This document shows, in pieces, positions 47,256 to 60,670 of a DNA stretch of 64,000 nucleotides (positions are counted from its first letter, which is position 1; every line of letters starts with the position of its first letter). Made by a program: the position numbers and the translations under genes. The notes under the pieces were generated by a model. That model was not told where the DNA came from. It saw nothing but the letters and a program-made list of their open reading frames with translations, and searched no databases. Source of the stretch: Cruorifilaria tuberocauda (taxonomy: Eukaryota > Nematoda > Chromadorea > Rhabditida > Onchocercidae); assembly GCA_013365365.1 (NCBI GenBank), contig JABVXU010000021.1, positions 1 through 64,000 on the forward strand, read 5' to 3'.

Positions 47256-47991
47256 TTAATGATTTCATCGATCATAAATTAAAACAATGAAAAAAATTTT
47301 TTCTTAATAAGAAAGAGTAATATTGAACAGTATTGTTCGTCGACTGTTAATAAAAAATTCTTTGTAAGCAATTTTTGAACTTAACTGTGCTTTGCGGAAG
47401 AAATTATTTTAAATATTTGAAGTTTTCATGAATTCTTTTATTTTCTTATTTTTGCAATTTATAGCTTCTTCCTAATTTGGTCGTTGAATTAGCTAATGAT
47501 CAATGAATAGATTGAATTTAGCTAATAACCATACTAACCATTATTCATGTAGCTGTAAGCATTATATTTTTTGTCTCTTATAATTGAGATTAAATTAAGC
47601 ACAATGTTCTTATCATTTTTTCCAAAATAACTGCTACAAGTTTGTCACTAAGTAAAACAAAGAATTAATTCATAATCTTTTTCTGTTTCCTTCTCTCTCT
47701 CTCCTTTCTTTGGGAAGGTTTTTTGAAAAGTCCAAGATAATTACTCAAATATAACTTGAAGTTTTTTAGTTTTTAGGAGTTCTTAAAGAAAATACTTAAT
47801 AATAAGCATCGAAAAAAATATTTCTCTTCAAATTTGTAATACAATAGTATCAATAGTATCTCACCAATTATTTGAGTCATAAGCAAAATTATAACCTAAT
47901 ATTATTTTTCAATTTATTCTTTAGGAAAAGATGATAAAATAAAATAGAATCTTATCAAAGTTCTTCAGGGTCAAATCTCGATTGCTTCTTC
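47256..47991. other. spacer between TTL genes 2 and 3
   Basis: AT-rich with a CT-rich run near 47690-47712. No ORF or RNA gene supported. Confidence 0.5.
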
Positions 47992-49336
47992 ATGATCAGA
48001 TTAACTTCAAAAGGTAAGAATATTGTTCAAACGAAGTATATATTCCAAGTAAAAAAGACATTTCAGTTATTTTTTGCGATATTTCCAACACATATTAATC
48101 TTCAAAAGCAACAATAAACTTAATCCACAACTCTCTTAAACTTGACAAGTTAGATCAATGAAAAAATTTAACAATGTCGAATTTTTTTAACTTCTTTTTC
48201 GAATTGAAGTTTTTAAGTTTCCTTTCCTTGGTTTGGAAATTAAGTTTATTTTGTTATTGTTTAATTTCTTTAGTTATTCAACAAAATTGATAATTCCTTC
48301 TTTTTTAAATATTCCCTGAAATTTCAAAGAAATTTAGAAGTTACGAAGGTAAAACTTCCAGTTGTGTTCGTCAACTATTTGATCTTGTTAAATATTGCGG
48401 TAGTTTCGACATTTGCGGTGGGAAGTGTAAAAAATGTAACTGTTACTGGACAGGTAGCGTGCAGCGATCGGTCTCAAAAAGATGTCGAAATACAACTGTG
48501 GGAACGTGATTCACGTCAGCCATTTCGTTTTTTTCGCATTTAAGCGTAACTTACTTGCTTACGTTAATGTTCCTCAATGTGAAATACCGTTATTGGTTCT
48601 TGGTACCAAAGTGGATATTTTAAGTTTCAAGTTGAAAATTTTATGTTTAATCTTTTATTTTTTTATAAATTGATATTTCATCCAGTAGCAACTGTTGATG
48701 AGATAAAATTTTGACTTAATGGATGTTTGAATTTAATTTCTAGTGGATCCGGATGATTTGCTAAATACGACAAAGACTGATGATAAGGGACAGTTTCGGG
48801 TATATGGAGAGGAAAATGAAGTGAGCAACATTGAGCCGTACCTAATGATTGTACACAGTTGCGATAATGGTGTCGTTAATCCGGTAAATTCGATTATTTC
48901 TTGGCAAAAATAATAATTCACGCAAGCGGATTCATAACTTTTTCTTTTTCCTTTAGAGCCTGAAGCTTTCCGATTACTGATATCAAGTGGAAAATATCGA
49001 ATCTTTTAAAATTTTAATGATAAAGAAATGACATGATTGCGGTATCTGTGATAATACTCGTAATTACAAACTTCTGAGAGTAACATAACGATACGTGAAG
49101 CATTAATTAGTTATTGTCATTATCATTGAATAAATTTTTTTTAAAAATTATGAAAATTTTTTCGGTATAAGTTTTATCCAATTTAATTCAAATTAAAATT
49201 ATTTATATTCCTTTTTTAACAGAAATGTTCAATAAAAGATCGATATGAAATTCCGCGGAAATATGTCGGCGCTGTATACAATATGGGTATTGTCAGTTTG
49301 AATATCGTAAAGAGTCGACAAAAAAATTGCGTCTAA
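47992..49336 (+). CDS. transthyretin-like secreted protein, array gene 3
   Basis: Exons 47992-48013 (ATG ATC AGA... to AAA G), 48362-48514, 48744-48883, 49223-49336; 142 aa. A stop precedes the main exon in frame, so a short start exon is needed; the one chosen has a strong GTAAGA donor and the right phase. The second exon could instead start at 48338 (after AAATTTAG), adding eight residues. Signal peptide LILLNIAVVSTFAVG; family motifs VTVTGQVACS, IQLWERDS, LDPDDLLNTT, IEPYLMI, KCSIKDRYEIP. Differs from array genes 1, 2 and 4 by the extra 5' exon. Confidence 0.85.
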
Positions 49337-50852
49337 AAGCGACAAGGATAAAAGAAAACGAATTTTTTCCATGCGATTTTTTTTTTTGCGAAACTTTTTG
49401 GTAATTTAGAAGTAGTAAAAAAATGAATGGTTTTGGATAAAATTTAATTCAATTTTGCTTTCGTTTTTTTATAATTATAATCTTCCATTTAATTAAACAA
49501 ATCATTTAATGATCAATTAATCTCTACGGAAATAAAATATAGCTTAAATAATTTAAAGTTTAATGCTTTGGTAGTTTTTTGATTAGTTTTATTTTTCCAA
49601 GAATACACTTCGAATTCTTTTAATGAACTGTTGATTCATTGTTTTGTTCATTCACACTCAATTCAGTCTTCAGTAAAATTCTACTGAGAGTTCAACTCTC
49701 CCCGAATCTTACCAGTTCCACGGTATATTGAACAAAGATCATTCACCTCTGCTTTTACTTTTACAATTATTGATTCATCAAAATTCTGCTGAAAAGTGCA
49801 AAAACAAAAAACAATATGATACCTGAGTTAAACTGATATTTGAAAACAGCGAAAAGTAGTCACATGGAGTAGAGAAGAAACTTATCGATTAGTTTAATTT
49901 ATTAATGTGAAATATTATTTTAATCAGAATAATATAATATAGACAAGTTTCTATCGTTGAAATAATTATATTAATTAAACAACAAATAACAACTACTTAA
50001 TTTGGGGCAGTAAATGATAGATGAATGAAACCAATCACACTTGCAGAATTTCTCATTTTTTCTGCTCTATTCAAACAGGTTATTGACGGAGCATGCATTT
50101 ACCTATTCATTCAGTCATTTAACATTCAAACTGATTGCATTACGAAGCGATACCATGGCAATTCATTTATTTATTCATTTCCTCTTTAAATTTTTTCCAC
50201 TGATAATTGTTGTGATAAGGTAAGATAAGATCAATGGATTGAATATTTTCAACATTTTTCACAATCGTTCTCTATTAAAGCTTTTCATCCTTGACTATTT
50301 GTTATGTTTTTTCAATTTGAGAGACATTTGTTATGAAATGATTGGAGGAATGAAATCAAATTCAATGATTGAAAGATCAAATTATTATCACAAATGATAT
50401 TCCTCCAACTTCAACGAATTTTTTCGAATGCTGAAAGATAATCATTTCCAATTAAAAATCATTTTAGAAATAAAAACTTCCCTTATATCTTATTTGTCAT
50501 AAGCAGTTACTTAGTTAAAGGTAAACAGTTTACTAATTTATGAATTATTGACAAAGAGTTTTCTATAATTTTAAGTGCTTCAAATTTAAGAGATCTTCGA
50601 AATCATTCTATGTAAAATGACAGAAGTACGTGCAGGATTGATAAAATTGTTATACGTTCCATGCGTATTCTCTGCTCCCTTAATAATACTTAAGAAATCA
50701 TATTTATTATCCAATTATTATCTTTATCGTCTTATCACTTTTCTAGTCCAGAATATGATGCTCCTCAAGAATATGATCAAACACTTTTAGAGTTTAATAA
50801 AACTACAGCTTTCATACTATAAGTTTAAAAATTTATAACTTTCGTAGACCAA
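49337..50852. other. spacer between TTL genes 3 and 4
   Basis: No supported gene. A 60-codon ORF at 50041-50223 has no family or splice context. Confidence 0.5.
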
Positions 50853-51660
50853 ATGCTGTATTCCATGCTTTTCCTGCTGACACTTGCCGGATATGTATCA
50901 ATCCTGACTGCCATCTGTACTGTAAGTCATGTTACGATAACTGGACAGTTGGGATGTGGCGATCGAGCATTAAGGAACGTGATAGTGGAATTACGTGAAC
51001 ATGACACTCGTAAGCTTGATTTGCTTGTAATTGTTAATTCTGTGATAATTGCTAAATGAATGAGTAAACATTTTTGCTATTATTTTATTAATTTGTAATT
51101 ATTGTAATTATTATATGAAAATGACTGCAAAAAATATGAAAAAATTTTCAAATTCATACTTTTTGCAAATAATGCATTTATTATAATCGTTCTTTAAAAA
51201 GAAAACTAAACGAAATTTCAGTTGATCCAGATGATTCATTGAATAAAACTAAAAGTAATAGCAAAGGATACTTTTCAATTTACGGTGAGGAATGTGAAGT
51301 TGGCGGTATCGAACCGTATCTACGGATTTCTCATAACTGCGAGGATGGTGTACTTTCAGAGGTAGTTTTTAAAAACTAAATCGAAAAAATCCTTCAGGAA
51401 AACTGCAGAATAAGTCATCTTAATTAAAAATTTAGTTATTGTTTCGATTTCTGCATGGATTAGATAACTTTATCTCTGATGGAAGACAGAAAATGCTTAA
51501 AGACAAAAGATTCTGTTTTCATTTAAAACATTCCTTTTTATAGAATTGTATCATAACGGACGATTTTCCAATTCCAAGCGATCGAATTGGTAAAACGTAT
51601 GAAATGGGAATTGTTAGTTTAAATATTGCTCGAATGAATCATAAAAGAAAATGTCATTAA
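50853..51660 (+). CDS. transthyretin-like secreted protein, array gene 4
   Basis: Exons 50853-51009, 51222-51361, 51544-51660; 137 aa, all junctions GT-AG. The signal peptide is LFLLTLAGYVSILTAIC, with motifs VTITGQLGCG, VELREHDT (Arg in place of the usual Trp), LDPDDSLNKT, IEPYLRI and NCIITDDFPIP, ending RKCH. One extra Cys in GEECEVGG relative to the other copies. It is the last intact copy in this tandem, same-strand array. Confidence 0.9.
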
Positions 51661-53404
51661 TTATTACATCTTTCCTAAATTGCTCTAAGAGATCATGAAC
51701 TGTTCGATATGATTTTAGTGGAAGTTAAAAAATCACCTCAATTTTAAACTTCATTGGAAGCATTGAGGAAATTTCTCATGTGTAATGTTATAGTCGTTTT
51801 GATTTAGAATTTAAGTTAAAAATGGGCTGTTATGATGATCGCATTACTTTATCTGAAGGGATTAGCTTTTCATTTCAAAATATAGTTTTTCTAAATAAAT
51901 AATACAATAGCGTGCAAAGTGATCGCAATAGTCATTGTTGAATTATTGCCAATAAAAAATCTAAATATTCGAATTATTCAAGTGTGTTCGGAATAGTCGA
52001 TAATAATTTAAGAGAGAAAAGAAAAACTGAATACTCATTTTCGTGATATAAATGATAATTGTGTTTATATTGCCATTAGCTAAGATCTCAATAATGAATT
52101 ATAAAAATAATCAAGCGACTAAGTTGATATGATATGTATTAATAAGTTTATACATTTATAATCGTTGCAACATTCTTTAATCAAAACAAAATGAAAAACT
52201 ATAATGCTTTGAGAGAGATCGATCGAGTTCAGATAAATTTTTCACATAGCTGACAAATGATTCTGTCGTTACTGTATTACTTTAGTAGCCAAAACTTTAA
52301 GCTAATTTCAAGGAGTCGAAAATTTGAAATTATCTAGTAATTATTAGGTCAAACTGATCTATTCAAAAGAAATTGCGATTAAAAAATATGAAAAAATTCT
52401 TAGTAAATAAGAAAAGATATTCCGACGACAAATAATTTACGCGTATTTCATTGAAAGTGATAAAATATTCATTTTGACCTAAAATTCATTAAATATTCTT
52501 TATAATTACTCATTCTTTTATAATTTTTTAAAATACTGGACCTTAAATTATAATCATTGTAATTATGCACATCTTATGACAAAGACAATGCTGCAGGATA
52601 AGCTCAATTTTGATGCTAATTTTATAAGGTTTAAAAGATAAGGAACTTTTTAAATTATACCAATATCTTCATGTAACGTGCGCGTTATCCGCATCAACAA
52701 TAGCTAGTAAAGGTGTCGATAATATAAGCAATCTTTGAAATAAAAGAAAAGAAGCATTCATAAATGAATTGAGCTATTTTTATTGAAATAAAAGATCAGA
52801 ATAGAAAGTTAATACAATTTTTACGTTTTCAACAAAATCCTTTTTTTAATTTTATACTTTAACACAGCAAAAATAATGTAATGTCAGGCAGCTGAAATTT
52901 TGGACAGATTTACTATTAATTGATTAAACTTGGTAGCATTTGAACTATTTAATCATTCAGCACATTAAATTTCTTAGAAAAAGATTTTGCGCACCGTCAA
53001 ATTATATCTGTAATAATTTGTTATGCAAAAGGTCATAGAGAAAAAACTGATGACATTTTTTACTCGGTAAAAACGGTGCTCATTTGGGAGTTCATATCAA
53101 GCTTGAGAAAAGGATACGGTAAATTTAAAATCAGCTTAATCAACGATCCTATAACCTCTCGATGACTTAAAATTTCAGTAGAACATGTCACCGTTGTAAT
53201 AACACTTAGAAAAAGCAATGCATGAAAAATTTGTGGTCCGCAAAAGTTTGATGCAAAAGCTTAGGTAATAAGCTAGCTTTATTCATGAATGATTATAGCT
53301 GGCATGAATGCATTACTTTTGTTGCTAAAAAAGAACAGAAAATTACTATTTGGCGATATGTGTGACAACATATCGAATAATTTAATTTCGTTCTTTAATA
53401 ATAA
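51661..53404. other. intergenic with possible TTL exon 1 relic
   Basis: Mostly AT-rich DNA. Near 53073-53110 a frame reading KTVLIWEF resembles the VELWE region of TTL exon 1, just upstream of clearer TTL relics, but it is too short to be sure. Confidence 0.4.
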
Positions 53405-53605
53405 ATGGAATTCAATACAACCAAAGAATTGAGTTGCATCGAAGCATATCTGATTATCAGACAACGTTGTTATCATATCAATGTGGTATAGTTTGTCGGT
53501 AAAAAACCGAAATGTTAAATCTGAAACGATGAAATTATATGTTAGAAAGTTTTCGTGTTGTAGATATGCTCAATTAAAGCAGATCGTAAGCTTCCTTCTT
53601 TCTCA
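53405..53605 (+). pseudogene. decayed fifth transthyretin-like copy
   Basis: Two relic exons keep family sequence in the right order. 53405-53485 reads ...KELSCIEAYLIIRQRC, against EVGGIEPYLRISHNC in array gene 4, and ends in a donor-like GTATAG. From 53564, after TGTTGTAG, the frame reads ICSIKADRKLPS, against KCSIKDRYEIP in gene 3. Stops precede the first relic and no leader or first exon survives. The second relic breaks off where the LTR-like segment begins. Confidence 0.7.
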
Positions 53606-54315
53606 GTCATTGTCTCATCTATAAGGAATGAATACAGGTCATTTATCCTTCCATCACAGTTTCATCATCTAAGGGATGATGGAGCATCAACCATTACACA
53701 AATTTCCATTTCAGGTGCCTCAATTAAACGCAGTCAAACTCTTTCGTCCTATTTAGCAATTTTGATCTTGATAAACGCATCTGCATTGTTCCATTAAAGT
53801 TCACAATTTTTATCCTTATGTAGCCAGTGTAAGAGGCTAATGAGCCGCCTGCTACTATCAATATCAGTCTTTCCTGATCTTTACCTGAAAACGCCCACTT
53901 CAAGCCGTATAAATAGTGGACTGCTTAAGGATCGGGACTCGTATTCATGGAGACACTGATCGACACTTCCCAACTCAGTACGGTTGACAGACTCACTTTC
54001 GATCATCATTTCATCATCAGTTACTCTCATCCTTCTCCCCAACAATTATACTGCGATCAGGGATCAATTGATCCTGTTGGACTACGAAGTCATCAGGTTT
54101 TGAAATCCTAGATGTTACAAAGTACTCAACGCTATCAATTTAATTCCTGATTATCAAGGGATCTCAATTCAAATTCTTCTATCCCGTGATTCAATTGTCT
54201 ATATTCCAATAAGCGATTGTCTTATCCTTGTGTAAACGAATAAAACGCTCTTGCATCAACTCGATTGATGATACACACACAAACCAACAAAACCAACTAT
54301 CTCTACTTTCTCGAC
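53606..54315 (+). mobile_element. LTR-like segment (probable solo LTR)
   Basis: The segment is less AT-rich than its surroundings, has a TATA box (TATAAATA, 53908-53915), a polyadenylation signal (AATAAAA near 54239) and a 3' end (54266-54315) repeated at the window start. The end TCTCGACA fits a TG...CA LTR. A candidate 5' end is the TGTCTCATC near 53614, but no target-site duplication was found, so the left boundary is uncertain. No gag/pol reading frame lies beside it, which suggests a solo LTR of a retrotransposon (BEL/Pao or Gypsy class not determinable). Confidence 0.55.
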
Positions 54316-56116
54316 ATGGTTTCTTCTGTTTTGTTTCTGTCATGTTTGAATTTAATCCTTCTTCGTGATATGGTCGTTGACGTTATGCGTGTTTCAGGCA
54401 AAATTCGTTTACATTTTTTACTTCTATTCAGCGCAATTATTTTTTTCCACAAAATAAGTCAAACATTTTGATATATTTACATGGTTAAATTGCCCCGTTT
54501 CTAAATACACGAGAAAGTGTTCAAACGCAGAGAAATGCGAAGCTCGTTGTTACAAAAATCTTGTGGTATCTGTTTTCATTTAAAGTTTCAATCTTATCAC
54601 TTATGTTAGTTATCGTTTAGTGGAAGTTAAATTACTTATATCACAGTTTCAGCTCTGTTTTAACATGTTGTGAATAGTGATATAAAACTATTCTGCTTTT
54701 ACTATCTCTAGTGATAAGATAAAATATAGTATTAGTGAAATGGTGAATAATTATCTTTCTTTTTAGTTCCTCATCTAAATTTTACTTTTTCCAAAACTAA
54801 ACCATAGTCAAACCGGTCAACTTACTAACTTTCCTGCAATAATCAAATTTAATAAGAAATTATTGTTGAAATGAGAGGAATTTATTGATGATATCAGTAA
54901 AAGAATGGATTATCCAGCTTAAAATCAATCTTTATTAAATTCAACTTTTCTTATTTTTCAACAAATCTTTCAATTTTTACGTTTTTTGTCTATACTATGT
55001 TATGACGCAAATGGTTAGAATCGATTTCTGGCTAGGCCATCCGATGTTTTATTATCGTCAAATCCGTTTCAATAATTAAGTTTTGAATTAAGTGTAGCTT
55101 ATCATCTTGAGCGGTGCATTTCTCCCACTTAAATTTCGTTTCTGAGCAATTTTTAACACGACTAGCTTCAATCAACAGAATTTGCAGGGTGGCTATCATC
55201 ATTTTAAGCATTATCAATCATAAAACGATATCGATGAGATCATTTAAGATCAATAAAAGAGATTAAACTGTTTCAGCTTTCCGTGCAGTTTTTAATTTAT
55301 TTTAGTTTCAAATATTTTTTATCAATGAAAATTTCGACGAAATTTTTTTAATGAGGACAAAATTTTTATTGAAACAAAGTATGCAACAATAAAGATGTTA
55401 ATTGAAATCTTTTAACTCAGACGAGGATTGTAGAGTGAATTTTAAAAAAAGTGAAGAAATTCTTAACGTTTAATGAAAAAGCAATTTTCACTTACATATA
55501 GGTTTACAATATATGAAAGGGCACTAATACAGTTCTTGAAAGGGCCAACATTTTAGATAATTGTCAATTTTATGAAAACAAAAATATGGAGAATGGAAAC
55601 GCGAAAAGACAGTCACAGCATCGAGCAAAAACAAATGTCAAATTCTTTTAAAGAAATTTTTTAGGAATCGTTTTTCACATTTCTTATTTATTTATGAGTT
55701 GGATTGATGGGCGCTGTGAACGCTTCCGCTATCATCGGTCTATTCCTAGAAGAAATGAATGAATGGAAAAAATATGATTTAATTTGAACTGAATTATCAT
55801 AGACTTATTATAGAAATTGAAAAAACAAAACCAACGCATTGAAAAAGTCGAAAAAAAATTTTTATGGTATAAAAAAAGATTGGAAAAATTATAGAAATAA
55901 ACTGAAACACTTGAAGAATGGTTTGAAATAATTATTATAATTAATAGAGTGCAAAATGGCCAAAATCAAGTAAAGAAATCGATATATCCTGGAAGAATCA
56001 GAATTCCAGCTAGCATATCTAGAAGGAAGATTTGTTAGATTTGTTAATTGTTTTTCGGAATTTGAAATGAAAGCATTAAAATCAAAACAGTTGCTATACT
56101 GAGCTTCATTTCTAGT
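54316..56116. other. intergenic, no gene seen
   Basis: AT-rich DNA between the LTR-like segment and the LIM gene's distal 3' exon. No supported ORF and no continuation of the TTL relic recognised. Confidence 0.5.
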
Positions 56117-58053
56117 TCATTTGTTGGCAAATCTCGAGCCATCATCCATTGTCAAAGCACCAGCACCCAAACCGAAGCCAACACCCTTTGGACCAAACTT
56201 TCGACCGTGGCACTGTTTGCAATACAGTTCGGCTTCATGAGGTGCTACATTTGTTGAATCCAACAGTTTGTTGCACAGTTCTGTAAATCGATGATAACGA
56301 AGGAGAAGACGGAAAAAACAGTGATATAAATAACCCGTGCACAATGCTAACCTAAAATGATGATAAAACCGGTTTAGATTTAATGATATCTAAACTAATC
56401 ACGGAATGTTGATCAGCAAAAACTTCTTCCCTGAACACTAGTTTTATGCCACATTTTCAAAGTGACTAATAACGTTTGCAGCAAAAAAAGAAACTTCTAA
56501 ATCTATCTTATAGGTGTCCACATCAATCAAGCAGGCTTTTTTATTTCACAAATGTTGTGTTACGAATTTGTTAGATGTTCAGCATGCTTTTACATTTAGC
56601 TGAAAGAGAATATTTTAGTATACAATAAAAAAAGCAAAGGAAGATGTGGAAGTGTAAATTTCCCAGTTTTGATAAAAGCGCTTTATTTGTTATACTCTCG
56701 TCGATTGCTAAAGGTCAAAACTTTTTTCATCCAATAAATGATTCCTTTCTGAAGTATTTGTGAGTTATATTATCCATAAGTTTTTCTTCTTCACTCATAA
56801 ATTTGGTTAGTGTGATCGTTGAGTAAAGGAACAAGGACAAAAAATAAACAACGATAACAGAAGTTATCACATCTGTGCAGAATAACGTTAAAATAAATTG
56901 CATTTGAAGTACTCTAATTACCACCAATTTGCTTGTAAAAATGGACCAATAACGACTAACGTCATTTCCACTTCGGTGTTCCCCAAATGTTCACCAGTAT
57001 CCATGGTTAATGCACCGGCACCTATACCAAAACCAACCCCTTTAGGACCATATTTTCGACCATGGCACTGTTTACAGTATAATTCAGCTTGATGTTCACA
57101 GCAATTTGTTGAGTCAAGTAATTTGTTACACATAGCTGCAAACTGAGTTATCATGAAACTAATAATGATAATTTAAACAGTCTATCAGAAGCTAGCTTAG
57201 ATCATTAGCTCCCCCGACTAAAATGTATTCATTACAAATTAATACTTAATAGTTTCCATTTTCTTCCATCAACATCTTAGATGATAAATCAAAACAAATA
57301 GATTGGCTAGTGCTGTTCGAATTTCCGGACATCTGTTCTTGGACGGTTTCAGTTTATTGCGCATCGAACAAAATGGAATATATTAAAAGGACACTGATTT
57401 GTCCACAGCTAAACAAAGCAAACTTTTCTAAAATAAAATTGAGAACATATAAGCCGCTATTAGGTAGGCAATTACTAGTTTTCTTAAATTTCAAGCTCGA
57501 GAAACAAGAAAAAATGAAAATACGAAATGTAAAAAAGTGGACCATCAACTTAAGAATCCTGAAATACAGGAGAAGAAATAAGGATCTTATCAGCAACTCA
57601 AAATTAGGCTACCTTTTTTACCTTAGTTCGTCGACAGAATTAAACCTAAGCTAAGCTAAAACACACAGCAATTTAACTCAGAATTTCCATTATTTTATGC
57701 AACAAAAATTCTGCATATTGTTAGAATGAATTATATTTACTGATCATATATGTCGTTATTTAATTGTGAGATTCAGCACACATAATTTGTTAATTTCAAC
57801 TATCATGCAGTATCACGTAAAATTTTGAAGTTACTGTTGCATCATCGAATTTCAATTTTATACTTTTCGCCCTTTGTTATCTGGAAAAAATGTAAAGATC
57901 AAGTGCTAATCAATTGAAGCCAAATAAAAGTAACTAACCGCATTTGAAACAAAATTTGTGCCATTTGTAACCACCAGCATTCATTTCCTCCGCAGCATAT
58001 ACTGATTTACTGCATTTCGGACATTTTGGATGCTCCACTGGTTTAAATGGCAT
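56117..58053 (-). CDS. mlp-1: muscle LIM protein (MLP-1-like) with two alternative last exons
   Basis: A small single-LIM protein related to CSRP/MLP, expected at muscle attachment and Z-disc-like structures. The first coding exon, 58053-57939, encodes [14 protein letters not shown]...CFKC and supplies the first half of the zinc ligands (Cys11, Cys14, His32, Cys35, Cys38). It can splice to 57135-56918 (AMCNKLL..., 110 aa in total) or to 56280-56117 (ELCNKLL..., 92 aa). Both exons follow a TTTGCAG/TTTACAG acceptor in phase 1, and both complete the LIM domain (Cys41, then CKQC) and the glycine-rich tail (YGPKGVGFG or FGPKGVGFG, then GAGALTMD). The proximal form could splice further at ATGAC|GTTAGT, since worm MLP-1 has a longer tail. 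It is not known here whether the exons are mutually exclusive. Confidence 0.88.
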
Positions 58054-60670
58054 TTCGACGGTCTATTTTAAATCTGTTAAACAAGAGCTTCTTGATAAAA
58101 TTGAAAGCAATTATCAATAAAAATTATCTCCATAATTTTCCTTTCTCTATCAATTTCACAGCAACAGTAATAAGGCATAAATGAAAATTGAAAGATAAAA
58201 ATTAAATTTAATCAAGAAACATTTTCCTACAGCTTATGAAACTCCTAGATTGTTTTTTCCCTTTAACAGGAAAACTCTCTTTAAAACTATTCAAAAGTTC
58301 TTCCTTAAAATAAAACTGAGAGAAGTGGAGAAAAGAATGCAGGTATTTCAACTTGTCTCGTCAAGTTACATCAATTTGAAGCTTTTAATTTCGAACTAAT
58401 GAGTTAATAAGTTAATACAATATTAAATAATGAATTTGTTTGTGGAAGGAATGTAAACAATACTATGAAATGATTCTCTAGATGGATTACATTCTCGGAA
58501 ATTTCTAAATAATCAAATATATCATAGAAGTAAAGAAATATGGAACAAGCAGTACAAGGATTTAGCTCTCAGGATTGAAAGACGTATGATACTTAAATAC
58601 ATTGCGTGTAATCAATATTTTCTCCGAGTCTTACTCATTATGGATTTTTATCCCTCTTTTTCACGCTAAAATTGCTGGATTATTTTGCACACTAATAATT
58701 TTACTTCATCAATTAATTGCAAAGTTGAAGAAAAGTTAACACAGCAAGATTTGTTTGCAAAATCATTGAAGAAAAATTATTGCGACAAAAATACGACGGA
58801 TGTTGTCATTTTACTGTCGATTGTTAGAGTAATCATTGTCGTGAACTTAGTCCAGTAGAATATAACTAGAATATTCCTGTTAAAAATAGATGACAAATCA
58901 CATAGAATGTAGTTTGGTAGAAGAGTTGATTGTAAATTGACATAAGTGACAGTTAGCAGTACTGAAAGTTACCATTGATCGTTAAAGATAAACATTGACG
59001 AAGTCTACTTGGTCCTGTGAGATTCAACCACTCCTCTTTCCTCACATTCTTTTCAGTTGACTCTGATCAGCTCGGATCATATAGCACTTTGGAAATGCGC
59101 AATCGGTCGAAGAAAGTAAAAATGGAAGTTGCAATGAAAGTGTACAGAAATCAGGATGAGGTGGCAACACAATAATCGAAATTGTATTGAGGGGCGATAA
59201 AGATCTCCCCAACCTGTATCAAATATAACTCGGGAAGAAAAAAGAAAATGATGAAGAGAAATTAAAAACACTTGAAACAAGTGAAATAAACAAGTTAATG
59301 CCTGCCTGCAGTGTAAAAGAGCTATATGGATAGCTTGAAAAGATTAGCTAACGAATAAAAGAGTAATGGTTTGATAGTTTATGTTATTGTCCGCAGAAAA
59401 GTGATACTAAGTGTTATCATTAATGAGAAGTATGACTATTCCAATGTTACACAAACATTCTTCAGTATTGCATATAACACTTCATCTAAAATTAAATCTA
59501 ATTAACTATGATTCGCTTGATTGTTGAAAAGAAAAGGAGTAAAAATGATTAAGGTATGAGATAGCAAAGCACATCTTTATTAATTCAAGCAAAAATCTTT
59601 AATTTATTCTGATACAAAGGATAAATTAGTGGAATATGATCAGTAATGAAGTTTTTAATTTCGAAACAGAAATGGAATCACTTATTTAAAAAGCATAAAA
59701 GCTTGTTCTTTCAATCATTTCTAATTATGTTTCAAGCATTTGTTGTGAGAAATACACAAATTTCACAGAAAGATATTTTAGATTTAAAAAATTCCTTGGT
59801 TTAATTACTAAAATTAAACTGGAAGTAAAGCTATGGTAAAGAAAATCGCTCAGCATCTATTAATCATTTAGTATCGATGCTACAAGCTCTCGTCGAGCTA
59901 CTACGCTATTTGCAACAAAGCATCCCATTTCTTCCCTTTTGCTCGTCTCTCATCAATTCTCAAAATGTTTTATCACATCTGGGAGCTGTCTATCTATCAT
60001 TTTATCCTACCCATACGCATAACTACCAACAATTCCCTCCTCAACTCAGCCCAATAAACTTACAATTTCTTTCCATTACAACGGACGTGACTGAAGTCTA
60101 GTACACAGTGTTTGTTTATGATTACTCATCATTAATTCACCACTTAGGCTAATAATACTTAATATAATACGAGGGTTTAGTGATAGCAAGAAATAACTCA
60201 CGGATCTTCCTTCTCTTAAATCTTTCTTTTTAAGCAAATACTAAAAATGAAAATAAATTTTTGCGGTTTAATTTGAAACTTTTCATTTCTCGACTAAATT
60301 CACATAACATTTTAATTTAATTCACTTTATTCTGATTATTTATAGTTGTCGATTGAAATTCAATCAATTTTTAGTACTTTTCGTTGCCGGTTAATTAACA
60401 GTTATATTATAATAATAGTTGAAAATAGCATTCTCTATCTCAAGACTAACTTCAACTGTTCTCTCACTCAATTAATGAAATTATAACTTTCTCTCTCATC
60501 ATCTGCAATCTTAAATTTATCACCATTTTCATCCATATGGTTAACTCTGTTCACATTTCTAAACTCATTGAAAATTTAATACAAAGGAATGTCAAGAGAA
60601 AAAACAATCCATATTTATCTTTACAGTTTGTTCCATTTCTAACTGATTCATATTTATTCAGAATTCAAAA
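58054..60670. other. upstream region of the LIM gene, no gene seen
   Basis: 2.6 kb between the LIM gene start and the 3' end of the dolichol kinase gene, both on the minus strand. Probably LIM regulatory DNA and a 5' UTR exon. A plus-strand ORF at 59877-60101 has no support. Confidence 0.45.

Noticed and set aside
53279..53476. Minus-strand 65-codon ORF
   Set aside because: The opposite strand shows transthyretin-like relic sequence, so this is its shadow.
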